Source: Ruminococcus bicirculans (ex Wegman et al. 2014)
Lineage (GTDB): Bacteria > Bacillota > Clostridia > Oscillospirales > Ruminococcaceae
Direction: 5' to 3'
DNA: 64,000 nt
Assembly (NCBI RefSeq): GCF_000723465.1
Contig: NZ_HF545616.1
Span: 1,426,001 to 1,490,000, forward strand
This document shows, piece after piece, positions 36,139-43,732 of the stretch. Within the stretch, counting starts at the first letter, position 1; the number at the start of each line of letters is the position of its first letter. A program made the position numbers and the translations under genes. The notes under the pieces are model-generated. The model saw only the letters and a program-made list of their open reading frames with translations, did not search any database and was not told the origin of the DNA.

Positions 36139-36168
36139 CCCTCTAAACCCGTTTTCGAGTTTGGAGGG
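36139..36168 (+). promoter_or_regulatory. Hairpin that masks a ribosome binding site
   Basis: CCCTCTAAACCCG (36139-36151) pairs with CGAGTTTGGAGGG (36156-36168) around TTTT, with one mismatch and one G-T pair. The 3' arm contains GGAGGG, the ribosome site of the 22-codon frame starting at 36175. This looks like a translational switch or attenuator in the leader of the sigma-like gene. Confidence 0.6.
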
Positions 36169-36174
36169 ATTTTT

Positions 36175-36243
36175 ATGTGTTGGTCAAGCACGACCATCAC
36201 GCTGCTTATCAGAAGCAGCAGTTATTTACATAGTGTCACGTAG
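36175..36243 (+). CDS. Possible 22-residue leader peptide
   Basis: ATG 36175 lies 7 bases after GGAGGG and encodes MCWSSTTITLLIRSSSYLHSVT before TAG at 36241. It is preceded by the masking hairpin and lies 245 bases before the sigma-like gene, a layout typical of a leader ORF used for attenuation. Translation is unproven. Confidence 0.35.
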   Translation: MCWSSTTITLLIRSSSYLHSVT

Positions 36244-36444
36244 AAGTGAGGATAACTTATTAAAAAAAGCCTTGCTTGCTCGTGGCACTTTTCTACTTTT
36301 CGAGTAGAAGTCACATATCTATATCATAGAGATAATTATGCGTGTTGCCGTAGAGGTCTTAGTACCTTTGCGGCTTTTTGTTTGTCGTTTTTTGTCGCAA
36401 CACAGGATAAACCTGCTTCTGGCATTGGGTGCCGTAGCCCACCT

Positions 36445-36480
36445 CAATCTGAATTTCTCAAAAAAATTCAGATTGGAGGT
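36445..36480 (+). promoter_or_regulatory. Perfect 12-bp hairpin abutting the sigma-gene ribosome site
   Basis: CAATCTGAATTT (36445-36456) pairs with AAATTCAGATTG (36464-36475); the last G is the first base of GGAGGT (36475-36480). Folding would limit ribosome access to the gene at 36488. Confidence 0.6.
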
Positions 36481-36487
36481 ATACATT

Positions 36488-36916
36488 ATGGCTTACAACA
36501 AAGCCAGAGAAGAAAAGAAATGGCGGCTCTGGAAAGAAGCCGAGGAAAAGCAGTTACGGAGCTTGGGGGTTAGCGAAGACACTATAGAACAGCTCCGTGT
36601 TCATGATTGGGCGATTTTTAATTCTGACAGACGGTACTATCAGCGTATGCAGGAAGCAGGTACATACCTTGATGAAGTCGCAGAGGATACAACACCACCC
36701 GAAATAAAAACGGTTGAGGACTTTTTGGATAACATCGAAAATCAGCAGCTCTACCAAGTTTTGATTAAAGTGGACAGGCTTACTTTGCAGGCAGTTCTGT
36801 TGCAGTTACAGGGATTTTCTATCGCTGAAATTGCTCTGATGCTCGATATGAAAGAGTACACCGTTTATAAGCGGTTGAGCAGGCTCAAAGAAAAAATAAA
36901 AAAACTTTTAGGATAG
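36488..36916 (+). CDS. Sigma-70-like (region 4) ICE regulator (142 aa)
   Basis: GGAGGT at 36475-36480 precedes ATG 36488. The C-terminal 60 residues (LTLQAVLLQLQGFSIAEIAL, then YTVYKRLSRLKEKIKKLL) form a sigma region 4-like helix-turn-helix; the N-terminal part is a charged helical domain. Similar proteins (compare Orf7 of Tn916) drive or control transfer and excision genes. Its long structured leader suggests post-transcriptional control. Confidence 0.75.
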   Translation: MAYNKAREEKKWRLWKEAEEKQLRSLGVSEDTIEQLRVHDWAIFNSDRRYYQRMQEAGTYLDEVAEDTTPPEIKTVEDFLDNIENQQLYQVLIKVDRLTLQAVLLQLQGFSIAEIALMLDMKEYTVYKRLSRLKEKIKKLLG

Positions 36917-36946
36917 TGTCCAAAAAAGCACTTTCCCACGGGCTAC

Positions 36947-36980
36947 AGGGTGAGAGGACAAAAACCTCTTACCCTGTTTT
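36947..36980 (+). terminator. Terminator after the sigma-like gene
   Basis: AGGGTGAGAGG (36947-36957) pairs with CCTCTTACCCT (36965-36975, one G-T pair), followed by GTTTTCC. Confidence 0.65.
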
Positions 36981-37501
36981 CCTTTGTGTGGCGAAAACGG
37001 GATAGCTCCTTGACAACCGAATACCCATTCGCCAAATACTTTCTCTTTGTGATTGCGATGAGCATAAGCGTGTGCAGCGGTACGCCACGACCTGCCGAGC
37101 GGCAGCGAGCGATTGAAAGGTGGTGAGCCTATCTTTACCGACTCAAAATATCGGGCAGCTCCCGATTTCGCCATAACCCACAAAGAGGATAATGATACTC
37201 CCGTCCAGTCACAGTCCGAGCGTGAAAAAACCGTCGCAGGCAATGAGGGCGGCTCTGTCAGAACGACAGTTGGGGTGGAACTCCCGTGGCGTCAGTTCGC
37301 TGCTGACCGTTTGGCGACTTCCCATAGCATTTCGGGGTGTCGAGGACAAGTTGAAATGCTTCTATCATATCAGCCAAACGAAAGGCGGTCATAAGAACAG
37401 AGATATTGTTAAGATACTTCCGACCTTAAATACTTCCTTGCGTTTGGCTGCCTACATAGGCAGGAAGCACCTGTCTAAATCATATTGGGAGGTCAAACAC
37501 A
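36981..37501. other. Non-coding stretch before the toxin gene
   Basis: About 520 bases without a convincing gene. Short overlapping frames exist (37113-37394 and 37192-37518) but lack ribosome sites and protein-like composition. Visible elements are CTGCCTACATAGGCAG, a near-palindrome at 37448-37463, and a GGTGGTG at 37120 that leads to no good frame. I suspect conserved ICE regulatory or accessory DNA. Confidence 0.45.
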
Positions 37502-37858
37502 ATGGAAAGAATTATTAAGCGTGGCGACATTTACTATGCGGAGCTTAATCCCGTTATCGGCTCAGAACAAGGCGGCACAAGACCTGTACTTATCATTTCC
37601 AATGATATAGGAAACAAGCACAGCCCGACGGTAATCATTGCAGCAATTACGAGCCGAGTACACACAAAAGCAAAGTTGCCCACACATACCGCAGTAAGTA
37701 ATTATGAAAGGCTTGACAAGGACTCTGTTATCCTGCTTGAGCAGATACGGACGATTGATAAGCAGAGGTTAAAACAGTATATGGGAATGATGCCCAATAA
37801 CATAATGGCAAGAGTTAACAAGGCTCTTGCCATTAGTGTTGCACTTAAAAAAATATGA
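37502..37858 (+). CDS. PemK/MazF-type toxin (118 aa)
   Basis: [20 protein letters not shown] is the opening strand-loop of the MazF/PemK fold, followed by RPVLIISND and the conserved [17 protein letters not shown] region. These are ribosome-dependent or free mRNA endonucleases. GGGAGG precedes ATG 37502. No antitoxin frame is seen directly upstream, where MazE usually lies; the 50-residue protein at 37968 follows downstream behind a terminator. It may stabilise the element. Confidence 0.83.
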   Translation: MERIIKRGDIYYAELNPVIGSEQGGTRPVLIISNDIGNKHSPTVIIAAITSRVHTKAKLPTHTAVSNYERLDKDSVILLEQIRTIDKQRLKQYMGMMPNNIMARVNKALAISVALKKI

Positions 37859-37908
37859 AAAAATGTGTAAAGCAGGTATGCGGGATAGATTTGCACATTG
37901 GTAAAAAT

Positions 37909-37949
37909 GCGGCTGTATTTCTATAATTTAGAGTACAGCCGCTTGTTTT
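37909..37949 (+). terminator. Terminator after the MazF-like gene
   Basis: GCGGCTGTA (37909-37917) pairs with TACAGCCGC (37934-37942), followed by TTGTTTTA. Confidence 0.75.
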
Positions 37950-37967
37950 ATAGCGGAGGTACTCATT

Positions 37968-38120
37968 ATGGGAAATGAAAACTATATCCAAAATCCAGAA
38001 TTGCAAAATGAACAGATGAAAGATGAAAACGAAGTATTTAATTCATTTATCAATGTTATGGTGCAGATAGTTGAAAAATACGGAAAGACAGTTTTGCAAG
38101 AATTGGATTGTGCTGCGTAA
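37968..38120 (+). CDS. Small acidic helical protein (50 aa) before the recombinase
   Basis: GCGGAGGT at 37953-37960 precedes ATG 37968. The product (MGNENYIQNPELQNEQ, then NVMVQIVEKYGKTVLQELD) is acidic and helical. No family is recognised. It sits right before the recombinase gene, where directionality factors or accessory proteins often lie, but it is not basic as excisionases usually are. The stop is inside a perfect inverted repeat (38112-38130). Confidence 0.6.
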   Translation: MGNENYIQNPELQNEQMKDENEVFNSFINVMVQIVEKYGKTVLQELDCAA

Positions 38121-38130
38121 GCTACGCAGC
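38112..38130. repeat. Perfect inverted repeat at the end of the small gene
   Basis: GCTGCGTA (38112-38119) and TACGCAGC (38123-38130) surround AGC. There is no T run, so it may be an mRNA-stability hairpin or a protein site. Confidence 0.45.
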
Positions 38131-38172
38131 CTTACATATCACATTTCCCTATAAAATTATGGAGGTGGTACG

Positions 38173-39843
38173 ATGAACAGAGAAGGAAAGAAATGTGTCC
38201 TGTATCCGAGAGTAAGTACCGAAATGCAGGTAGACGGATATAGCCTTGAAGGACAAAAAAACGGATTAAAACGATTTGCTGACCGAGAAGAAATGGAAAT
38301 TGTCGGTATCTATGAGGATGCGGGTAAATCAGGAAAATCTATTGAAGGACGCCCTGCATTTAAGAAAATGCTTTCCGATATAAAAAACGGATTGGAGATA
38401 GACTATATTCTGGTTTATAAACTTTCCCGTTTCGGAAGAAATGCAGCGGATATTCTAAATTCATTAGAGTTTGTACAATCTTATGGAATAAATCTTATTT
38501 GTATTGAAGAAGGAATTGACTCGTCACAGACAAGTGGAAAACTTTTAATCTCTGTTTTGTCTGCGGTTGCAGAAATAGAAAGAGAAAATATCATTGAACA
38601 GACAATGAATGGACGGAGAGAAAAAGCACGACAAGGTGGGTGGAATGGTGGATTTGCACCATACGGATATTATCTGAAAGACAATCAGCTCTTGATAGAA
38701 GAAACGGAAGCTGAAGCAATCAGAATTATATTTGATAAATTTGCTAATTCTGATATAGGACTTGGCGGAGTAGCAAAATATCTTAATCTTCAAGGTATAA
38801 AGAAGATACCTCGTCAGAACGGCACATTGGAAACTTGGAGCAGTCATTTTATACGGTTGATATTAGACAATCCTGTTTATTGTGGAAAGATTGCTTATGG
38901 CAGAAGAACACGAGAAAAGGTAAAAGGTACAAAAAATGAATATAAGCAGGTTCATGCAGAGGATTACATTCTGGAAGATGGACAACATGAAGGAATTATC
39001 AGCGAGGAATTGTGGCAAAAGGTTCACGCAAAGCGTATGGCAACAGGAATTAAACAGCCATCCAAAATCGGTAAGGATAGGTCACACCTTTTGACGGGGA
39101 TATTAAAGTGTCCCCTTTGTGGAAGTTCAATGTATACGAACAAACACGCTTGGACAAATAAAGACGGCACATACAAAGAGGTTTACTATTATATTTGTGG
39201 TAGAAATAAGCAGGAGCGAGGACATCATTGTGATTATAAAGCATCGCTAAGAAAAACAGATATTGAGCCACTTGTAATTGAAGCTGTTAAGGAATTGGTA
39301 AGCGATAAGTATTTTGCAAAAGAGATTGAAAAGCGTATTGGCGTACAGAACGATACAACAGCTATTGATAAGGAACTTGCCAATTACGAGAGTAAGCTGA
39401 AAGAAGTAGATTTGAATAAAGCCCGTCTGGAACGAGAGATTGATAATCTGCCTATTGATGCTCGTTTCAGAGAAAGGAAAATCCACGACATGACTTTAAG
39501 ACTTGATGCCTTGTATGATACGATTGTAGAGTTGGAAGAACGGATTGAAGATGCAAAGCTGAGAAAAAGTTCTATCGAAATGGAAACAATCACTCTGGAC
39601 AATATTTACAAGCTTATGCTGAATTTTGGAAAGCTCTATGATATAATAAGTGACGAGGAAAAGAAAAGCCTTATTACTTATCTCATAAAAGAAATTCAGA
39701 TATATCCAAATGGGGAGTCAGAGCAGCCTTTGAAGTCAATAGAGTTTAATTTCCCAATATATCGGGATGGTCAAGAGGTAAGGCGGCTCTTGTGGGAAAA
39801 AGGTAATACCGTTGAGACGGTTTGTTTGCTGTCAAGAAAATAA
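38173..39843 (+). CDS. Large serine recombinase, ICE integrase (556 aa)
   Basis: GGAGGTGG precedes ATG 38173. The resolvase domain carries catalytic Ser15 in YPRVSTEMQ, then GYSLEGQ, YKLSRFGRN and the Arg cluster. A recombinase domain (from about residue 165), a zinc ribbon (CPLCGSSM near 316 with a later CGR and C) and a coiled coil (about 400-470) follow: the large serine integrase layout. It carries out integration and excision of the ICE at short att sites. Being the last mobile gene, it marks the right end; the C-terminus GNTVETVCLLSRK reaches to within a few bases of the presumed att region. Confidence 0.9.
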   Translation: MNREGKKCVLYPRVSTEMQVDGYSLEGQKNGLKRFADREEMEIVGIYEDAGKSGKSIEGRPAFKKMLSDIKNGLEIDYILVYKLSRFGRNAADILNSLEFVQSYGINLICIEEGIDSSQTSGKLLISVLSAVAEIERENIIEQTMNGRREKARQGGWNGGFAPYGYYLKDNQLLIEETEAEAIRIIFDKFANSDIGLGGVAKYLNLQGIKKIPRQNGTLETWSSHFIRLILDNPVYCGKIAYGRRTREKVKGTKNEYKQVHAEDYILEDGQHEGIISEELWQKVHAKRMATGIKQPSKIGKDRSHLLTGILKCPLCGSSMYTNKHAWTNKDGTYKEVYYYICGRNKQERGHHCDYKASLRKTDIEPLVIEAVKELVSDKYFAKEIEKRIGVQNDTTAIDKELANYESKLKEVDLNKARLEREIDNLPIDARFRERKIHDMTLRLDALYDTIVELEERIEDAKLRKSSIEMETITLDNIYKLMLNFGKLYDIISDEEKKSLITYLIKEIQIYPNGESEQPLKSIEFNFPIYRDGQEVRRLLWEKGNTVETVCLLSRK

Positions 39844-40042
39844 AATCAAGTGCTGAAAAGTGGCGTATTTCCGGGCTTTTTCGGAGGTTTGGATTTGAAG
39901 CCAGACTTCTGAAAAAACTCGGTTTTCTTATATGGAAACATATCCACTGCAAAATATGTGTCAGCTTTTAACCTCGGATTAGATGTCACAATTTGAGACA
40001 GTGGATTAGATGTCAGGCATTTTGAGATGATTTTTGGAAAAT
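39844..40042. other. Probable right end of the ICE
   Basis: Base composition and gene content change after the recombinase. The attachment core cannot be placed because the left end is outside the window and serine integrase cores are only 2-3 bases. The stretch holds no gene, only the tandem GGATTAGATGTCA motif. Confidence 0.4.
39976..40015. repeat. Two direct copies of GGATTAGATGTCA
   Basis: Copies at 39976-39988 and 40003-40015 are 27 bases apart, each followed by an ATTTGAGA- or ATTTTGAGA-like stretch. Multiple such end repeats are seen at ends of some insertion sequences, so this may be a leftover IS end. Confidence 0.4.
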
Positions 40043-40050
40043 GAAAAAGG

Positions 40051-40293
40051 GTGACAACCAATCCGGCAGGACTGACTCCTATTGAAATCGGTCAGAGAGT
40101 AACCTATAAAGAGGCAAAATTAACATTTCTTTGTCAAAAGTTGTATCAGCATCAATTTTCCAAAGAGAATATTACAACTGAAGTTCAGGAGTATTATGCT
40201 TCCATGCCAAAAGTATATCCCGATTTCAATGGAGGCTGGCAACCACATATTGTTTTTGTAGGTGGAATTATAGAGGTTAGGGATGAGCGATAA
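40051..40293 (+). CDS. Short open frame of unknown status (80 aa), perhaps a gene remnant
   Basis: GTG 40051 opens a frame that reads like a real protein (LTPIEIGQRVTYKEAKLTFL, VYPDFNGGWQPHIVFVGGI), but there is no good ribosome site and the frame is closed by TGA just upstream. It may be a small gene or the 3' part of a gene cut by the ICE or by an insertion sequence. Confidence 0.35.
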   Translation: MTTNPAGLTPIEIGQRVTYKEAKLTFLCQKLYQHQFSKENITTEVQEYYASMPKVYPDFNGGWQPHIVFVGGIIEVRDER

Positions 40294-40314
40294 ATTGGGA
40301 TTTAGAGGATGTGA

Positions 40315-42246
40315 ATGAGCAGCATGAAGAAAACAAAAGAAGGAATTAATTTAAAAAAACTCCTTAGGCTGAAGAATACAGGCAGTATCTTTGTGATTGC
40401 GGGGCTTTTGACGATTTTTGTAATAGCGTCGTACACATTTATTCTGCAAAGTTCTTACACTAAGACTGCCCTTGAAACAGAAATCACACGTGACACTGCG
40501 AGTGCAGATGCAGTACACAAACTCGTGGATGGAAGAATCGGCAAAGAAGATTTTGATCAAATCAAAGATCAATCTGATGAAACGAAGCAATTATATAAGG
40601 ATATTTCTTCATATTTCAATGAAATCAGAACACTGAATTCTACTCGATATATTTATACCGCTACAAAAAATGAAGAAGGAAAACTCGTTTATGTGGTAGA
40701 CGGTTTGGATTCGGATGCGGATGATGTAAGACACCCTGGAGATTATATTGAGGAAGAAATGGTTCCGTATATTGATAGGGCTATTTCTGGGGAGAATGTG
40801 TACTCTCAGGATATCATTGATACAACATGGGGTCCGATTTTTACGGCTTGCTATCCTGTAAGAGCAAATTATGATGGGACAGGAGAAATCATTGGCGCAT
40901 TTTGCATTGAAATGGATATGCAATCAGCTTATGGAATGGTTGAAGAGACGAATCATATTTCCATCATCTGCGGTTTAGTCGCAGGAGCTGTATTGCTTTT
41001 AATTTGTCTATATACCTATTATGTTTACCAGAAAAGCAAGGCAGAAGAGCAAAAACAAAAACAATTATTAATGACCGCCGCTGAGGAAGCAGATGCTGCC
41101 AACAAAGCAAAATCTGCGTTTTTGCTTAGTATTAGCCATGACATCAGAACGCCGATGAATGCCATTATTGGATTTACAAACATTGCGCTTCACCAGAACA
41201 CGGTTTCAGATATACATGATAGCTTGGAGAAAGTTCAAAAAAGTTCGAATCATCTTCTCTCTTTGTTGAATGACGTTCTGGATTTTACTCGCATTGAAAG
41301 TGGAAAAGTTACTATTTCGCCCGAGCCGGTGGACATTACTCAATTGACGGATAACGTCCAGGCGATCATGAATGGACTTATTTATAATCGAGATCTTAAG
41401 TTTGAAGTACATCGAGAAATCCCAAAGAACCCATATGTCCTTGCGGATGTTGCGCGTATTCGGGAAGTTTTGGTGAATCTTCTTGGCAATGCTGTGAAAT
41501 TCACAAAGGACGGCGGAAAGATTACTTTGGATATCAGCAGTTACCCAGGAGCAGATGAGAAACATATCATAACTCGTTATGTTGTTCGAGATAACGGTAT
41601 TGGCATGAGCGAAGAGTTCCAGAAAAAATTATTCGATCCGTTTTCACAAGAAGATGATGCTAATGCCAGAACTCAATATAAGGGAACCGGTCTTGGTATG
41701 GCCATCACAAAAAAATATGTGGATATGATGGGCGGTTCGATCGCTGTTGAGAGCAAAAAAGGTGTAGGTTCTACATTCACAGTGGAGATCCCACTGGAGT
41801 TGTCAGAACAGGTTATTCAATCAGAACAAAAACAACATCTACATAGAGATTTGACGGGTATTCATGTTCTTATGGCTGAGGATAATGATCTAAATGCTGA
41901 ACTTGCTACGATGATACTGGAAGATGCTGGCACGACCGTAACACGCGCATCAGACGGAAAAGAAGTTGTGGATTTGTTTAAAAATCATCCACGAGGCACA
42001 TACGATCTTATTTTGATGGATATTATGATGCCAAACATGGATGGACACCAAGCAGCAAAAGCTATTCGAGCCTTGGGTATAGAGCGGCCCGATGCAGTTA
42101 CGATTCCAATTATAGCTTTGTCTGCAAATGCTTTTATAGATGATATTCAGGAATCCCTGGATTCAGGCATGAATGACCATATTTCCAAGCCGATTAACAT
42201 GGAGGAATTAATCGATACTATCACTAAATACATTAAACACGATTAG
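40315..42246 (+). CDS. Hybrid sensor histidine kinase with receiver (643 aa)
   Basis: GAGG at 40305-40308 precedes ATG 40315. Two membrane helices (about 23-45 and 222-244) flank a PAS/Cache-like external sensor. The kinase core has SISHDIRTPMNAI (H275), NLLGNAVKFT, DNGIGM and GTGLGM. The C-terminal receiver has phosphoacceptor D569 in LILMDIMMPN and the Lys in HISKPINMEEL. Such hybrid kinases are abundant in gut Clostridia; no output regulator is adjacent, so its target is unknown. It ends just before a bidirectional terminator shared with the AraC gene. Confidence 0.87.
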   Translation: MSSMKKTKEGINLKKLLRLKNTGSIFVIAGLLTIFVIASYTFILQSSYTKTALETEITRDTASADAVHKLVDGRIGKEDFDQIKDQSDETKQLYKDISSYFNEIRTLNSTRYIYTATKNEEGKLVYVVDGLDSDADDVRHPGDYIEEEMVPYIDRAISGENVYSQDIIDTTWGPIFTACYPVRANYDGTGEIIGAFCIEMDMQSAYGMVEETNHISIICGLVAGAVLLLICLYTYYVYQKSKAEEQKQKQLLMTAAEEADAANKAKSAFLLSISHDIRTPMNAIIGFTNIALHQNTVSDIHDSLEKVQKSSNHLLSLLNDVLDFTRIESGKVTISPEPVDITQLTDNVQAIMNGLIYNRDLKFEVHREIPKNPYVLADVARIREVLVNLLGNAVKFTKDGGKITLDISSYPGADEKHIITRYVVRDNGIGMSEEFQKKLFDPFSQEDDANARTQYKGTGLGMAITKKYVDMMGGSIAVESKKGVGSTFTVEIPLELSEQVIQSEQKQHLHRDLTGIHVLMAEDNDLNAELATMILEDAGTTVTRASDGKEVVDLFKNHPRGTYDLILMDIMMPNMDGHQAAKAIRALGIERPDAVTIPIIALSANAFIDDIQESLDSGMNDHISKPINMEELIDTITKYIKHD

Positions 42247-42480
42247 GAAAACAAAGAAGTTAATTCTGATTTACCTGTACCTTTTCAAAATCTTCTCTGC
42301 TGATTATGGAAGATCTGGAACAAAATGCGTGCTACTGATCCTGAATATGCACTTGCGATGAAAAATGCTGATATCGCTAAGGTTTGGCTGCTTGAAAATC
42401 TCTTCTAGCTGCAGGCTGATGAGATTGCAATTCAGACGTGTTTGGTAATGTAGCCATTCCTTATTTCTGATCAAAAATCA
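42247..42480. other. Gene-free stretch with possible coding remnant
   Basis: The frame around 42300-42400 (RATDPEYALAMKNADIAKVW) reads like protein but is broken by stops on both sides. It may be the leftover of a lost gene between the kinase and AraC genes; the family is not recognised. Confidence 0.3.
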
Positions 42481-42481
42481 A

Positions 42482-42526
42482 CAAAACTCGTTTGGTTTAG
42501 TTTTAGCCAAACGAGTTTTGTTTTTT
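42482..42526. terminator. Bidirectional terminator, kinase and AraC genes
   Basis: CAAAACTCGTTTGG (42482-42495) pairs perfectly with CCAAACGAGTTTTG (42507-42520), followed by TTTTTT, with an A run on the other side. Confidence 0.85.
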
Positions 42527-43391
42527 ACTCCCTGAGATTTTCTTTGAGTTTTACTTTTCGATATTCTTTTGGTGACATACCAATGTATTTATGAAACAGT
42601 CTGCTGAAATAAAGCGAATTGGTGTATCCAACCATATTTGCAATTTCAGTAATGGTGTAGTCCGTATTTTCTAACAAATTTTGTGCGTTGGAGATTCGCA
42701 GCTTTAAGATATATTGCAGCGGACTGGAACCTGTGATTTCTTTAAAGCACTGAATAAACCAACAGTTGCTAAGCCCTCTGGATTCGGAGTACTCCTCAAT
42801 GCTGATTTCTGTGTTGTAATTCTTACGAAAATAGTGCATCGCAAAAGCAACTTCTTTTTCACTGGTGCTGCTGAATTTCTTTGCACTCATGATTGCACGG
42901 CTTATCAAAACAAAAATATTTCGCAGCTGCAAAGAAATCAACTCATCATACCGTGGTCTGCAAAGCTGTAATTCCTGAATCATCTGACCAAATAACCACT
43001 GATAATCGGGAGATGTTCCAATATAGAGAATATTATTTTTCAGGTTGATATTGTAATACTTTAAAATTTCTTCTACTTCATTTCCGGTAAAATGCACCCA
43101 ATAAACATCTGTTTGATCTGCACGATAATAAACATATTCCTGTGGTTGATCCGGCAAATATATAATAATATTTCCGGCTGAAACCGTTTTTTCTTCTCCA
43201 TGAATGAAAAAATGTCCTTTTCCGGAGGCAATATATAAAAGCTGATAATCTTTTCTTCCCTTCGGACGATGTGTTACTACTTCAGAACGATTTTTCACAC
43301 GATAATTTCCACAGCTTGTTACAATCAAAGGTTTCGTATTATCCACTACAGTAGATGTAGAGTTGTTCAAATAGGCAACATTCATAAACAT
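42525..43391 (-). CDS. AraC-family regulator of the lactose operon (288 aa)
   Basis: The start at 43391 has AAGGAGG eight bases upstream. Residues 1-150 form a cupin-type sugar-sensing domain (PKGRKDYQLLYIASGKGHFFI, AGNIIIYLPDQPQEYVY). The last 100 residues hold the double helix-turn-helix, including YSESRGLSNCWFIQCFKEIT and MVGYTNSLYFSRLFHKYIGM-SPKEYRK. It is divergent from the GPH permease and lacZ and most likely activates them in response to a galactoside. The three phased TTTGTG repeats between the genes are its probable sites. Confidence 0.87.
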   Translation of the reverse strand: MFMNVAYLNNSTSTVVDNTKPLIVTSCGNYRVKNRSEVVTHRPKGRKDYQLLYIASGKGHFFIHGEEKTVSAGNIIIYLPDQPQEYVYYRADQTDVYWVHFTGNEVEEILKYYNINLKNNILYIGTSPDYQWLFGQMIQELQLCRPRYDELISLQLRNIFVLISRAIMSAKKFSSTSEKEVAFAMHYFRKNYNTEISIEEYSESRGLSNCWFIQCFKEITGSSPLQYILKLRISNAQNLLENTDYTITEIANMVGYTNSLYFSRLFHKYIGMSPKEYRKVKLKENLRE

Positions 43392-43460
43392 AAAAAGCAC
43401 CTCCTTGATTCTATAACTATAGTATATCACACCTGAGCACTGATTACAAGAAAAATCCTA

Positions 43461-43520
43461 AACTTTGTGCATATATTTTATAACTTTGTGTATTTTTTAA
43501 GCCGTTTTGTGTGATATAAT
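43461..43520 (+). promoter_or_regulatory. Lactose operon promoter with three TTTGTG repeats at 21-bp spacing
   Basis: TTTGTG occurs at 43464, 43485 and 43506, exactly 21 bases apart; the first two are AACTTTGTG in full. TATAAT at 43515-43520 is the likely -10 box. Phased direct repeats ending at the promoter are typical of AraC-type activators. The -35 region (about 43492) is a T run, a weak box that would need an activator. Confidence 0.65.
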
Positions 43521-43732
43521 AGAGTTAAGAAATGAGAGGAAAGAATTAAAAAAAGACGTCTTTCATTGTAATTCCATGTTGAATTCAGTAAAAATTCTTT
43601 ATGCTCAAAAAAATAATCATCTATTCTGACGATGGCATTATTTCGTTTTTGCAAGATGAAAAGCAGTTCGTATCATTCGTTATGGAAAAATTCTGTCCAT
43701 GTGGGCATACAAACAATGAAAGGAGCTCTATT
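43521..43732 (+). promoter_or_regulatory. 5' leader of the lactose operon
   Basis: About 200 bases of untranslated leader before the permease. AAAGACGTCTTT (43552-43563) is a 12-base palindrome. An open frame extends upstream to 43601 but has no ribosome site and is not needed for the permease family. No riboswitch is recognised. Confidence 0.35.

Noticed and set aside
37113-37518. Two overlapping plus-strand frames of about 95-108 residues
   Set aside because: No proper ribosome site, low-complexity composition and mutual overlap; treated as non-coding.
43601-43732. N-terminal extension of the permease frame
   Set aside because: No ribosome site and no membrane-protein homology; the site at 43721 sets the start at 43733.
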